Source: Burkholderiaceae bacterium (GTDB taxonomy: Bacteria; Pseudomonadota; Gammaproteobacteria; Burkholderiales; Burkholderiaceae_C). From it: 64,000 nt of DNA. The notes under the pieces were generated by a model, which worked only from the letters and a program-made list of their open reading frames with translations, was not told where the DNA came from and did not search any database. The position numbers and the translations under genes were made by a program. The stretch lies in NCBI GenBank assembly GCA_024710165.1, contig JANJVG010000207.1:1-64000 (forward strand). Direction: 5' to 3'. Shown piece after piece: positions 41,948 to 51,904 of this stretch; position 1 is the first letter of the stretch; every line of letters starts with the position of its first letter.

Positions 41948-44900
41948 CTACACAGCGCTGGCACGCATCAGCCCGAGTGCGGCTTCAAAGTCAAAGCCCT
42001 CGATCGCCCGCTCGATCGCCGCGTGTTGCGCCGGGCAGGCTGCGGCCAACAGCACCCCCCGGTCTTCGCTGATCAGGTCCAGGCACTCTGAATCGCCCAC
42101 GGCCAGCAGGTCAAGCAGTTGCTCCCGAAACGCTGCCACCCGCGCCGGGTCGGGTGCAGGCCCGGGCGCGGCCTGGGTATCGGGCGCGGGCTCGCCAGTC
42201 GCCAAGAGCCAGGCCAGACCAGCGAGCACCGGGGCCAGCTCGGCCACCACCTGGTCTGCCAGGGCGTCGATGCGCTGCGCGGGCTCGGCGGCGCGGCAGG
42301 CGCGCTCCAGTTCGGCTGCGGCCGCCTGCACGCCGCGCGCACCCACACTGCCGGCCACCGATTTGAGGGTGTGCGCCACCCGCTCGGGCGCGGTGGCATC
42401 ACCTTGTGCGCGCGCGGTGCGAAAAGTCTCCGCAAACGACACCTGCCCTGCATGGAACTTGGCCAGCAAGGAGCGATAGAGCGCCTCGTTGTGCATGGTG
42501 GTGGTGAGCCCGGCGCGGGTGTCAATGCCCGGCAGCGGTGGCAGGGGCAGTGCGGCTGATGCCGGCGGCTGCACGGGCGCCGCGGTGCAGGCATCCTGCA
42601 ATCCGGTGGCCTGCGGGGCTGCATCGGCCTGCCCCACCCAGCGTGCAATCGTGCAAAACATGCTGCCCACATCGAGCGGCTTGGCGATGTAGTCGTTCAT
42701 GCCGATGGCCAGCGCACGCTCGCGGTCGCCCGCCATGGCGTTCGCAGTCATGGCAATGATGGGCAGCGCCCGGAGTGCGGGTTGGGCACGGATGTGCTGC
42801 GTGGCCTCGTAGCCGTCCATGACGGGCATCTGGCAGTCCATCAGCACACAGTCGAAGCGGGCATCGTGCTCCAGCCGATCGAGCGCCTCACGGCCATTGG
42901 TGGCCAGCACAGCCTCGACCCTGGCGTTGCGCAGCAGTTCCAGCGCCAGTTCCTGGTTGATTTCGTTGTCTTCCACCAGCAGCATGCGCTTGCCGGCGAG
43001 ATGGCGCATGGCGTTCTGGCTGTCCTGGGCCATGGCGGTGCTGCGGTGCCCGGTGAGCCCCTTGCGATCGATGGCGCAGCCGATGGCTTCGAGCAGCTGG
43101 CTGGCCATGACCGGCTTGGTGAGCACTGATTTGAGCGCAACGCCCTGGCGTTCGGCCGCTCCCAGGGCCTCTTCGCGGCCGTAGGCGGTGACCATGATGG
43201 TGGCTGGCACCTGGAGCTGCTGCACATCGTGCATGTGCCGCAGGGTTTGAATGCCGTCCATCAGCGGCATCTTCCAGTCGATCAGCACCAGGTCGTAGGG
43301 CTTTTGGCACTGCTGGGCGGCGGCCACGGCGGTCAGGGCCTGCGGGCCGTCGGCGGCGGTATCCACCTGCAGGCCCAGGCTTTGGGCCATGCGGGCCGTG
43401 ATTTCGCGGGCACAGGCGTTGTCGTCCACCACCAGCACCCGCATCGCCTGCAGCGCCTCACGCCCCGGCGTGCGGCCGGTGGCCACCGGGCTCTGCAGGC
43501 CCAGTCGCACCGTGAAGTGAAACACCGAGCCCTTGCCGGGCGTGCTCTCCACCCAGATGCGGCCGTGCATCTGTTCTACCAGCGCCTTGGAAATGGCCAG
43601 GCCCAGACCGGTGCCCCCGTAGCGGCGCGTGGTCGAGCTGTCGGCCTGGCTGAAGGGCTGAAAGAGCTTGTCGCACTGCTCGGGCGTCATGCCGATGCCG
43701 GTGTCGCGCACCCAGAAGTGCAATTCAATGCCCTGGTCATCTTCGGGCCCTTTTTCAATGCCGATGACCACCTCGCCCTGCTCGGTGAACTTGACGGCGT
43801 TGTTGCCCAGGTTGACCAGGATCTGCCCCAGGCGCAGCGGGTCGCCCACCAGGCGGGCGGGAATGTCGGGGGGCACATTGAACAGCAGCTCCAGGCCCTT
43901 GTCTTCGGTCTTGAGGCCGATGAGATTGGAGAGATGGTCCATGACCTCATCGAGCTGGAAGCCCGTCTGCTCCAGCACCATCTTGCCAGCCTCGACCTTC
44001 GAGAAATCAAGGATGTCGTTGATGATGCCCAGCAGGCTGACGGCCGAGCGGTGCGCCTTCTCCACGTAGTTGCGCTGGCGGGCGTCCAGTTCGGTCTGCA
44101 GCGCCAGGTGCGCCATACCGATGATGGCGTTCATGGGTGTACGGATTTCGTGGCTCATGTTGGCCAGAAATTCGCTTTTCGCCTGGGCCGCCTCTTCAGC
44201 CACGCGGCGCGCCTCGGCCATGGCACGCTCGGTGGCCTTGCGCTCGGCGATGTCTTCAAACACCCAGATGGTCACCTTGCGGTGCTCGGCCGCGTGGATG
44301 GCGCGCCCGGACACCTGGGCCACGAAGTTGCCCCGGTCCTTGCGTGCAAAGTCCCACTCCACGTTCACGTCCTTGCCCGTGCCCAGCAGCGGGCCCACCA
44401 GGGCGCCAAACCGGGCGTAGTGCTCGTGCGAGTGGTAAATCACGCTTCCAGGCTGCCCGATCAATTCTTCCGGCTGGTAGCCCAGAAATTCGCCCATGCG
44501 GCGGTTGACCCGCAGGATCACGCCGTCGGCGGTGTAGATGATGCCGTTGGGGGCATTGTCAAAAATCATCTGCTGTTCGGCCAGCAGGTTGCGGTTGTAG
44601 GCCTCGCTGGCGCGCAGGCTGGCCTCGGCGGCCTTCTGCTCGGTGATGTCCTGGTTGATGCCCACCAGCCGGCGCGGGCAGCCATCGGGCCCGCGCAGGG
44701 CGGCGTGCCCGATGTCGAGAATCCAGCGCCAGTCGCCAATGGCCGTACGCATGCGGAAGGTTTCGGTGTGGTCCGGCATTTCGTTGACCAGAAAGCTGCG
44801 CAGGCGCGCCTTGACCCGTGCCACGTCGTCGGGATGAATCAGGTCCTCCCAGCAGGCCATGTGGTTGGGATACCGGGCCAGCAGCGCTTGTTTGTCATAG

Positions 44901-46312
44901 CCCAGCATTTCTGCCCAGATGTCGTTGACGGCCACGTCCACGATCTCGTGGTGCTCGTCGATGGCGCAGTCGTACATGCCCAGGTTGGCGCCGCGCAACG
45001 CGAGGTTCAGGCGTTCTTCGCTGCGGGCAATGCGCTGCTCGACGATCTGCCGCTCGGTGATGTCGTACAACCACGAGACCAGGTGCCGACCATCGGAGAA
45101 ATCGAGCAAGATGGACGACAGCAGCACCGTGATGGGGGTGCCGTCGGTACGCACAAATTCGGCCTGGTAGCCCTTGACTGCGCCGTCGCGGCGCAGCAAG
45201 GCCAGGAAATGCGCACGATCGGCCGGGTTGCGCCAGGAGCGGCTGGCATGGTGCGATGCCAGGTCCTCGGTTTTTACACCCAGCATTTCGGCATGCTGGC
45301 GGTTGGCAAAGAGCAGGTGCCCTTCCTCGGTGCCAATGGCCACACCCACGGGGCTGTTCTCCAGAATGCGGCGCAGGCGCTCCTCGTTTTGCTGGCGGTC
45401 GCGTTCGAGCTGTTTGCGCTCCGTGATGTCTTCGTAGACCCACACGGCAGAGCGCTCAAAACCGGGAATGCTGATGCCCTGGCCCGACACCATGGCCACA
45501 AAAAGGGAGCCGTCGTCGCGCTGGTATTCCCACTCGGTGCGCACCTCCTTGCCGGCACTCAGGAGCGGCGCGGCAACTTCGGCAAACGCGCGGTAGCTGT
45601 CTTCGGTGCGGAACATGCGACGGGATGCGGGTTGGCCGATCACCTCGTCGTGCCGCAACCCGAGGTTTTCGCACAGGCGCTTGTTGGCGCGCAGGATGAT
45701 GCCGTCGGCGGTGTAACAGATGCCGTTGGGCGCGTTCTCGAAGATCACCTGCTGCTCTTCCAGCAGTTTGCGGATTTCGGCCTGCTGGCGGTCGATTTCA
45801 TCGCGGGCGCGGCGCTTTTCCGACACATCATCGACCGTGAAGCGCAGCAGAATGCGCCCGCCGCAGTCAAAGGCCATGAGGTTGACCTCGGCATCGAAAA
45901 TTTCCCCGGTGGCACGGCGTGCACGCCACAGAAAATTGGCAATGCCGTGCTCGAAAATGGCCCGTGTGATCTCCTCGCCGGCCGTTTGCGTGTCGGTGCC
46001 GTCGTACTGGACCGGTGCAGAAAAGTCCAGCGGCATCTTGCCCAGCACCTCCTCGCGCGAGGAAAACCCGTAAATGCGCACCGCTGCCTGGTTGCAGTCG
46101 ATGATGCCGATGGCCGGGTCGATGATGACGATGGGCACCGGAGCATCCTGGTACACCCGCTGGTTGTAGGCCGCACTGCGGGCCAGCGTGGCACGGGCGT
46201 GCTCCAGCGCCTGCTGGCTATCGGCCAGTTCGGCCTGCAGGGTCTGGTGGGCCTGCTGCAGGCGTGCCAGCTCCTGCTGCAGGGCGGCTGCGGTTTCGGG
46301 GGGGTGCGGCAT
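41948..46312 (-). CDS. Multi-PAS hybrid sensor histidine kinase with two REC domains and C-terminal HPt
   Basis: Repeated PAS/PAC segments; [97 protein letters not shown]. Confidence 0.95.
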   Translation of the reverse strand: MPHPPETAAALQQELARLQQAHQTLQAELADSQQALEHARATLARSAAYNQRVYQDAPVPIVIIDPAIGIIDCNQAAVRIYGFSSREEVLGKMPLDFSAPVQYDGTDTQTAGEEITRAIFEHGIANFLWRARRATGEIFDAEVNLMAFDCGGRILLRFTVDDVSEKRRARDEIDRQQAEIRKLLEEQQVIFENAPNGICYTADGIILRANKRLCENLGLRHDEVIGQPASRRMFRTEDSYRAFAEVAAPLLSAGKEVRTEWEYQRDDGSLFVAMVSGQGISIPGFERSAVWVYEDITERKQLERDRQQNEERLRRILENSPVGVAIGTEEGHLLFANRQHAEMLGVKTEDLASHHASRSWRNPADRAHFLALLRRDGAVKGYQAEFVRTDGTPITVLLSSILLDFSDGRHLVSWLYDITERQIVEQRIARSEERLNLALRGANLGMYDCAIDEHHEIVDVAVNDIWAEMLGYDKQALLARYPNHMACWEDLIHPDDVARVKARLRSFLVNEMPDHTETFRMRTAIGDWRWILDIGHAALRGPDGCPRRLVGINQDITEQKAAEASLRASEAYNRNLLAEQQMIFDNAPNGIIYTADGVILRVNRRMGEFLGYQPEELIGQPGSVIYHSHEHYARFGALVGPLLGTGKDVNVEWDFARKDRGNFVAQVSGRAIHAAEHRKVTIWVFEDIAERKATERAMAEARRVAEEAAQAKSEFLANMSHEIRTPMNAIIGMAHLALQTELDARQRNYVEKAHRSAVSLLGIINDILDFSKVEAGKMVLEQTGFQLDEVMDHLSNLIGLKTEDKGLELLFNVPPDIPARLVGDPLRLGQILVNLGNNAVKFTEQGEVVIGIEKGPEDDQGIELHFWVRDTGIGMTPEQCDKLFQPFSQADSSTTRRYGGTGLGLAISKALVEQMHGRIWVESTPGKGSVFHFTVRLGLQSPVATGRTPGREALQAMRVLVVDDNACAREITARMAQSLGLQVDTAADGPQALTAVAAAQQCQKPYDLVLIDWKMPLMDGIQTLRHMHDVQQLQVPATIMVTAYGREEALGAAERQGVALKSVLTKPVMASQLLEAIGCAIDRKGLTGHRSTAMAQDSQNAMRHLAGKRMLLVEDNEINQELALELLRNARVEAVLATNGREALDRLEHDARFDCVLMDCQMPVMDGYEATQHIRAQPALRALPIIAMTANAMAGDRERALAIGMNDYIAKPLDVGSMFCTIARWVGQADAAPQATGLQDACTAAPVQPPASAALPLPPLPGIDTRAGLTTTMHNEALYRSLLAKFHAGQVSFAETFRTARAQGDATAPERVAHTLKSVAGSVGARGVQAAAAELERACRAAEPAQRIDALADQVVAELAPVLAGLAWLLATGEPAPDTQAAPGPAPDPARVAAFREQLLDLLAVGDSECLDLISEDRGVLLAAACPAQHAAIERAIEGFDFEAALGLMRASAV

Positions 46313-46458
46313 CACGTCTCCTGGGTCCTGGTGCCGCAGCACCGGCACGGAGCATTCCGCTTGCCTGGTCCACGGTCTGGCGCAGTATCCACAGCCCGAT
46401 CGGGGGGCGTCAACGCGGCAAACCAGCATCCGGGACGCCGAAACCGGCGGTGTTTGAG

Positions 46459-47208
46459 CTATCGCAAGCTGTCTGCCCCGAACAGCGCCGGCAGGACCTG
46501 CGCAGCGCGACCGCGCAGCACGGCATGGGCCACGTAGTCGAGCTCACTCGGAGCGGTGTTCACCACCACCACCCGGGCACCTGCGGCGCGTGCGCTGTGT
46601 GCCAGGCCGGCCGCCGGGTAGACGGCGCCGGCGGTGCCAACCACCAGCATCAGGTCACAGCCACGGGCGGCCTGCTGGGCTGCTTCGAGCACAGCCCAAG
46701 GCAGCGGCTCGCCAAACCACACCACCCCCGGCCGCAGCAGGTTGCCGCAGCGCGGACAGTGCGGCGGGCTGCCCGCCTTCACGGTATCGGGGTGGCAGCA
46801 CGGACGCGGCAGGTCAAGAAAGCGGTCTTCCATCAGGTCGCCGTGCAGACACAGCACCTCCGCACTGCCCGCACGCTGGTGCAGGCCATCGACGTTCTGG
46901 GTGATCAGGGTGATGCGCCCCGGATGCTTCTGCGCACAGTCGGCCAGCGCGCGGTGCCCGGCGTTGGGCTGCACGTCCGCCAGCATCTGGCGGCGGTGCT
47001 GGTACCAGCCCCATACCCGCGCCGGGTGGGCCCGAAAGCCCTCCTCGGTGGCCATGTCTTCGGCACGGAACTGCGCCCAGTAGCCGGTTTGCGCATCGCG
47101 AAAGGTGGGCACACCCGATTCGGCACTGATGCCGGCCCCGGTGAGCACGGCGATATGGCGGGCCTCACGCAACCAGCCTTGCACGGTTTCCAGCGCGGCG
47201 CCTTCCAT
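46459..47208 (-). CDS. NAD-dependent protein deacylase, sirtuin family
   Basis: [53 protein letters not shown]. Confidence 0.95.
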   Translation of the reverse strand: MEGAALETVQGWLREARHIAVLTGAGISAESGVPTFRDAQTGYWAQFRAEDMATEEGFRAHPARVWGWYQHRRQMLADVQPNAGHRALADCAQKHPGRITLITQNVDGLHQRAGSAEVLCLHGDLMEDRFLDLPRPCCHPDTVKAGSPPHCPRCGNLLRPGVVWFGEPLPWAVLEAAQQAARGCDLMLVVGTAGAVYPAAGLAHSARAAGARVVVVNTAPSELDYVAHAVLRGRAAQVLPALFGADSLR

Positions 47209-47223
47209 GCCGGTTCCAGCCTC

Positions 47224-47976
47224 TCAGACGGGGGTGCGCTGGCGCAGGGCCTCGTACAGGCACACGCCGCTGGCCACGGAGACATTCAGGCTCTCGACCG
47301 CGCCCTTCATGGGAATGCTGACCAGCGCATCGCAGGTTTTCCGCGTGAGCTGGCGCATGCCGTCGCCCTCGGCGCCCAGGACCAGGGCCACGGGGCCTTT
47401 CAGGTCGGTCTGGTAGATGGTTTTGGGTGCATCGTCGCTGGTGCCGATGATCCAGATGTTGCGCTCCTTCAGCTCGTTCAGCGTGCGTGCCAGGTTGGTC
47501 ACCATGAAGTACGGCATGGTCTCGGCGGCGCCGCTGGCCACCTTGGCCACGGTGGCATTGATGCCCGAGGCATGGTCCTTGGGGGCGATGACGGCATGCG
47601 CGCCCGCGCCGTCGGCCACGCGCAGGCAGGCGCCCAGGTTGTGCGGGTCGGTCACCCCGTCGAGCACCAGCAGCAGGGGCTGCTCCACGCCATTGGCTTC
47701 CAGGTTTTCCAGCAGTTCGTCGAGCGAGGTGATCTGGGCCACGGGCTCCACGCGTGCGGCCACGCCCTGGTGGCCGTGGCTGCCGGCCAGCTTGGCAATG
47801 CGCAGGCTGTCGGCCTCGATCAGCCGGGCACCCGCCTCCTTGGCACGGTCGAGAAACTGGCGCATGCGCGCATCGCGCCGTGTGGCCTCGTAATAGATTT
47901 CGATGATGGATTGCGGCGCGGTTTTCAGGCGCACGCCCACGGCATGGAAGCCGAAGAGGACTTTGGGGCTGGACAT
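47224..47976 (-). CDS. rlmB: 23S rRNA (guanosine-2'-O)-methyltransferase RlmB
   Basis: VLFGFHAVGVRLK; LLVLDGVTDPHNLGACLRVADGAGAHAVI; LVLGAEGDGMRQLTRKTCDALVSIPMKGAVESLNVSVASGVCLYE. Confidence 0.95.
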   Translation of the reverse strand: MSSPKVLFGFHAVGVRLKTAPQSIIEIYYEATRRDARMRQFLDRAKEAGARLIEADSLRIAKLAGSHGHQGVAARVEPVAQITSLDELLENLEANGVEQPLLLVLDGVTDPHNLGACLRVADGAGAHAVIAPKDHASGINATVAKVASGAAETMPYFMVTNLARTLNELKERNIWIIGTSDDAPKTIYQTDLKGPVALVLGAEGDGMRQLTRKTCDALVSIPMKGAVESLNVSVASGVCLYEALRQRTPV

Positions 47977-47999
47977 GGAGCGATTATCCGCTGCGCCTC

Positions 48000-48062
48000 A
48001 TTGCTATTTTATTGATAGCTACTAGCTTTTATAAATAAAGGGCTAGAGGCCAAAAACATCCA
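48000..48062 (+). repeat. Dispersed ~60 bp semi-palindromic element, copy I, between rlmB and the ABC ATPase gene
   Basis: ATTGCTATTTTATTGATAGCTACTAGCTTTTATAAATAAAGGGCTAGAGGCCAAAAACAT; GCTAT/ATAGC and CTAGC../..GGCTAG dyads. Confidence 0.8.
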
Positions 48063-48068
48063 AAATCA

Positions 48069-48764
48069 TCACAGACCTGCCACACGCCCGGCCTCGATGG
48101 TGATGCAGCGCTCGCAGCGCTGGGCAATGCCCCGGTCGTGGGTGACCAGCACCAGCGTGGTGCCCTGCTCGCGGTTGAGGTCGAACATGAGCTGCATGAT
48201 GGTCTCGCCCGTGGCGAAGTCCAGGCTCCCTGTGGGCTCGTCGGCCAGCAGCACCGCAGGCTGCACCACGAAGGCCCGCGCCAGCGCCACGCGCTGCTGC
48301 TCCCCGCCCGACAGCACCTTGGGGTAGTGCCCCAGGCGCTGGCCCAGGCCCACATGCTCCAGCATCTGGGTGGCGCGCTGGCGTGCGTCGCGCTGCTGGG
48401 CCAACTCCAGCGGCAGCATGACGTTCTCCAGCGCCGTGAGGTTGCCCATGAGCTGGAAGCTCTGGAACACGAAACCCACCTTCTGCGCACGCAGCGCGGC
48501 GCGGTCGTCCTCGTTCAGGGCGAACAGGTCTTGCCCGCCCAGGCGTACCGTGCCGCGCGTGGGGGTGTCGAGCCCGGCGATGATGGACAGCAGCGTGCTT
48601 TTGCCCGAGCCGGAAGCACCCACAATGGCCACGGTTTCCCTTGGCGCCAGCTGGAAATCAATGTCGCGCAGAATGTCAAGCGTGCCGGTCGAATCGGTCA
48701 CCGACTTGAACACATGCTCCACGGCAATGATCGGCGGCACAGGCGAAGAAGGAGTTTCGGACAT
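48069..48764 (-). CDS. ABC transporter ATP-binding protein (YbbA/LolD-like)
   Basis: VAIVGASGSGKSTLLSIIAGLDTPTRGTV; LSGGEQQRVALARAFVVQPAVLLADEPTGSLD. Confidence 0.94.
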   Translation of the reverse strand: MSETPSSPVPPIIAVEHVFKSVTDSTGTLDILRDIDFQLAPRETVAIVGASGSGKSTLLSIIAGLDTPTRGTVRLGGQDLFALNEDDRAALRAQKVGFVFQSFQLMGNLTALENVMLPLELAQQRDARQRATQMLEHVGLGQRLGHYPKVLSGGEQQRVALARAFVVQPAVLLADEPTGSLDFATGETIMQLMFDLNREQGTTLVLVTHDRGIAQRCERCITIEAGRVAGL

Positions 48765-48782
48765 GAAAGGCTTTTGTTTGTG

Positions 48783-49436
48783 ATGACAGATCGGCTTCGG
48801 CGCCACTTTATCCTGACCGCAACGGTCGGAGCACTCGCGGGGCTTTGTGGCCTACCGGCCTTGGCAACATCCAAGGCACCCCGCTCCATTCTGGTACTCG
48901 GCGATTCGCTCAGTGCCGAATACGGCCTGGCACGTGGCACGGGCTGGGTCGCCTTGCTGGAAAAGCGCCTTGCCGCCGAGAAACTGAGCGCCACCGTGGT
49001 CAACGCCAGCGTGAGCGGCGACACCACATCGGGGGGGCGTGCCCGCCTGCCTGCGCTGCTGGCGCAGCACCGGCCGGGGGTGGTGGTGATCGAACTGGGG
49101 GGCAACGACGCGCTGCGGGGCTTGCCCATCAAGAACACCGAGGACAACCTGGCTGCCATGGTGCAGGCGGCGCAAAAAGCCGGAGCCCAGGTGCTGCTGG
49201 TGGGCATGCAGGTGCCGCCCAACTACGGTGGCGAGTACACCCGGCGCTTTGCCGCGGTTTTTGAAACGGTGGCACGCAAGCACAAGACGGCGCTGGTGCC
49301 ATTTTTGCTGGAAGGCGTGGCCAACGGCGCCGACGCAACCCGACTGTTTCAGCCCGACCGCATCCACCCGAATGCGCAGGCCCACCCGATCATGCTGGAC
49401 AACGTCTGGCCGGTGATGCGCACGTTGTTGCGTTAA
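48783..49436 (+). CDS. tesA: SGNH-type arylesterase/thioesterase I
   Basis: RSILVLGDSLSAEYGLARGTGWVALLEKRL; VVIELGGNDALRGLP; DRIHPNAQAHPIMLDNVWP. Confidence 0.93.
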   Translation: MTDRLRRHFILTATVGALAGLCGLPALATSKAPRSILVLGDSLSAEYGLARGTGWVALLEKRLAAEKLSATVVNASVSGDTTSGGRARLPALLAQHRPGVVVIELGGNDALRGLPIKNTEDNLAAMVQAAQKAGAQVLLVGMQVPPNYGGEYTRRFAAVFETVARKHKTALVPFLLEGVANGADATRLFQPDRIHPNAQAHPIMLDNVWPVMRTLLR

Positions 49437-49496
49437 AACATCAGCCGCTGCGCTGCGGCGAGGGCGTGTTCCGCAGGCCTGGAGGTGTCAGGTTTG

Positions 49497-49679
49497 CTAT
49501 GCAGCCGCATCGGTAGCCGGGCTGGCTTCACCGGCCTGGGTGTCAGGCACCCCCTCAGGAGCATCCGCAGAAGAATCGTGGCGTGCGCCGGAGGCTTTGG
49601 CGCGCAATTTTTCTTCTTTTTTCTTTTTCTTGGCGAGCTCGCGCTGGCGCTTTTCGTATCCGTAGTTGGGGGTTGCCAA
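49497..49679 (-). CDS. Conserved small lysine-rich hypothetical protein
   Basis: MATPNYGYEKRQRELAKKKKKEEKLRAKASG, a pattern recalled as common in betaproteobacteria. Confidence 0.75.
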   Translation of the reverse strand: MATPNYGYEKRQRELAKKKKKEEKLRAKASGARHDSSADAPEGVPDTQAGEASPATDAAA

Positions 49680-49734
49680 GGTGTGTGCTTTCTAAAGTTG
49701 AGACCCACTGTAACAGCTTGGCCAAGCCCCCGCG

Positions 49735-50520
49735 TCAAACCCCGGTCGGCTCGGGTGGCCTGACCGCTGCCCGGTAGGCATGCCAGCTGGCATGCCCCAG
49801 CAGGGGGCCCACCAGCAACAACCCGGCCCCGAAGGCCCACAGCGACAAGACCACCAGCACGGTGATCATTGCGCCCCACAGGACCATCACGGCCGTGTTG
49901 TCCAGCACCACCCGGATGCTGGTGATGCCGGCGGTCAGGGCATCGGTGTCACGGTCCAGGATCATCGGGATCGACACCACGCTGGTGGAGAACACCAGCG
50001 CAGCAAACACCCCGCCCACCAAGGTGTAGACCGCAACAAAACTCCAGTTCTGCGGGTTGAAGATCGCCTCCATCACCCCCGTGGTGGAGGGCATGCCGGT
50101 GTTGAAGAACACGGCAAACACCACCAGCGACGCCCGGCCCCAGAGCAGTTCGAGGACCACCAGCACCAACACCAGCATGCCCATGCTGCCCAGGTGCCGG
50201 TCCCAGCAGGTGACGGACTGCCCCAAATCCGGAGCCAGGCCGGCCTCGCGGCGGCGGCTGGTGTCGTACAGGCCCATCGCCAGAAACGGACCCACCAGCA
50301 GGCAGCCGCTGGCCAGCGACATGACGTACTCCGGCTGCGACCGGAACACCCAGCCCAGCACCAGCGCCATGGCCCAGAAACAGGCACCGTAAAACAGGGT
50401 GATCCCGGGGGCGGCCCGCATGTCGGCCCAGCCCATGCGCAGCCAGCGCCAGGGGTCAGACCAGCGCAGAGGCTGCAGGGCAATCGACTGCGGGGAGGAG
50501 TTGGCGGTGGTTGTGTTCAT
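49735..50520 (-). CDS. DUF2189 family membrane protein
   Basis: WLRMGWADMRAAPGITLFYGACFWAMALVL; multiple hydrophobic helices. Confidence 0.85.
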   Translation of the reverse strand: MNTTTANSSPQSIALQPLRWSDPWRWLRMGWADMRAAPGITLFYGACFWAMALVLGWVFRSQPEYVMSLASGCLLVGPFLAMGLYDTSRRREAGLAPDLGQSVTCWDRHLGSMGMLVLVLVVLELLWGRASLVVFAVFFNTGMPSTTGVMEAIFNPQNWSFVAVYTLVGGVFAALVFSTSVVSIPMILDRDTDALTAGITSIRVVLDNTAVMVLWGAMITVLVVLSLWAFGAGLLLVGPLLGHASWHAYRAAVRPPEPTGV

Positions 50521-50602
50521 AGGGCGTCGGGTTTGAACCCACTGTATGTCGCCCTGTCACTGATTGATCCAGCTCAAGCCAATATCCAACTCTTATCGTC
50601 GG

Positions 50603-51856
50603 TTATCGGTGCCCTCCGGTGGCACTTGCGCCAAACGCCTGCTGCAGAGACTGGTGCAGGTCGGCCTGCAGGTCCTCGACGGCCTCCAGCCCGATGGAGA
50701 AGCGCACCACGGTGCCCGGCCGCAGGTGGGGCGCCGGACGGCTGCGCATGCTGCCCAGGTCGTAGGGCACCACCAGGCTCATCGGCCCGCCCCAGCTGTA
50801 ACCGAGCTTGAACAGGCGCAAGCCATCGCAGAAGGCATCGACCTGGGCCTGACTGTAGCGCGGATCCAGCACCACACTGAACAGCCCGGCTGCGATGCCC
50901 GGCCCGCCGTCGGCCGCACCGCACAGTGCATGCCAGTGCGCATGGCCGGGCGACTCGGGCAGCGCCGGATGCAGCACCTGCACCACCGGCGCCTGTTGCT
51001 GCAACCATTGCGCCAAGGTGCGCGCGGCTTGGTCGTGGGTGCGGTAGCGCAGGCCGATGCTGGGCAGGGCCCTCAACACGGCTTCGGCATCGTTGGCCCC
51101 CACGCCCAGACCCAGGTGCATGTGCAGCAGCTTGATCTTCATGTGCAGGACCGGGTCGCGCGTGATGACGCTGCCCATGAGCACATCGCCGCCGCCGCTG
51201 GGATATTTGGTCAGTGCGTGAATGGACACATCCACGCCCAGGGTTCCATCACCGACCAGGTCGAACGGAGCAAACGCCAGGCCCGCACCCCAGGTGTTGT
51301 CCAGCGCCGTGGTCACGCCGCGCGCTCGGCAGATGCGCACAAGTTCGCACAGATCGGGAAACTCCATCGTGACAGAGCCCGGGGCTTCGAGCCACACTAA
51401 ACGCGTGGCGGGCGTGATGCGCGCGGCCAGGTCGGCCGGGTCGAGCGCGTCATAAAGCCCGGTGCGGATGCCGAACTGCGCCAGCGTGGATGCGCTCATC
51501 GCCTTGTTGGGGCCATAGGCGTTGTCGGGCACCAACACCTCGTCGCCGGTCTTCAGCAGCGCCAGGGAGGCCGTGCCGATGGCGGCCAGGCCGCTGGGCA
51601 CCAGCACGCATTGCAGGCCGCCTTCCAGCGCGCACAGGCGCTCTTCAAGGATGAAGGTGGTGGGAGTGCCGTGCAGCCCGTAGGTGTAGCCGCTTTTGTC
51701 CTTCCACTCGCGTGAGCGCATGGCCGCCACGTTCGGGAAGATGACGGTGGAGGCCTTGAACACGCCCGGCTGCGGGGCCAGAAAGCCCTGGGGGGGCTGG
51801 TAGTCGTGGTGAATGAGACGGGTGGACGGATCCATGGCAGGGTCAAGATCTTTCAT
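50603..51856 (-). CDS. metC: Cystathionine beta-lyase
   Basis: TRLIHHDYQPPQGFLAPQPGVFKASTVIF; VLVPDNAYGP; DVSIHALTKYPSGGGDVLMGSVI. Confidence 0.93.
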   Translation of the reverse strand: MKDLDPAMDPSTRLIHHDYQPPQGFLAPQPGVFKASTVIFPNVAAMRSREWKDKSGYTYGLHGTPTTFILEERLCALEGGLQCVLVPSGLAAIGTASLALLKTGDEVLVPDNAYGPNKAMSASTLAQFGIRTGLYDALDPADLAARITPATRLVWLEAPGSVTMEFPDLCELVRICRARGVTTALDNTWGAGLAFAPFDLVGDGTLGVDVSIHALTKYPSGGGDVLMGSVITRDPVLHMKIKLLHMHLGLGVGANDAEAVLRALPSIGLRYRTHDQAARTLAQWLQQQAPVVQVLHPALPESPGHAHWHALCGAADGGPGIAAGLFSVVLDPRYSQAQVDAFCDGLRLFKLGYSWGGPMSLVVPYDLGSMRSRPAPHLRPGTVVRFSIGLEAVEDLQADLHQSLQQAFGASATGGHR

Positions 51857-51904
51857 AGGCGGCATGGTACAGCGCGCCCCGGCGCACACGCGACAATGGC
51901 GCCC

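Noticed and set aside
43229-46537. 1102-aa plus-strand ORF antisense to the hybrid histidine kinase
   Set aside because: Composition-driven antisense open frame in GC-rich DNA; sequence is His/Gln/Ala/Val-rich with no recognisable domain, while the opposite strand encodes clear PAS/HATPase/REC motifs.
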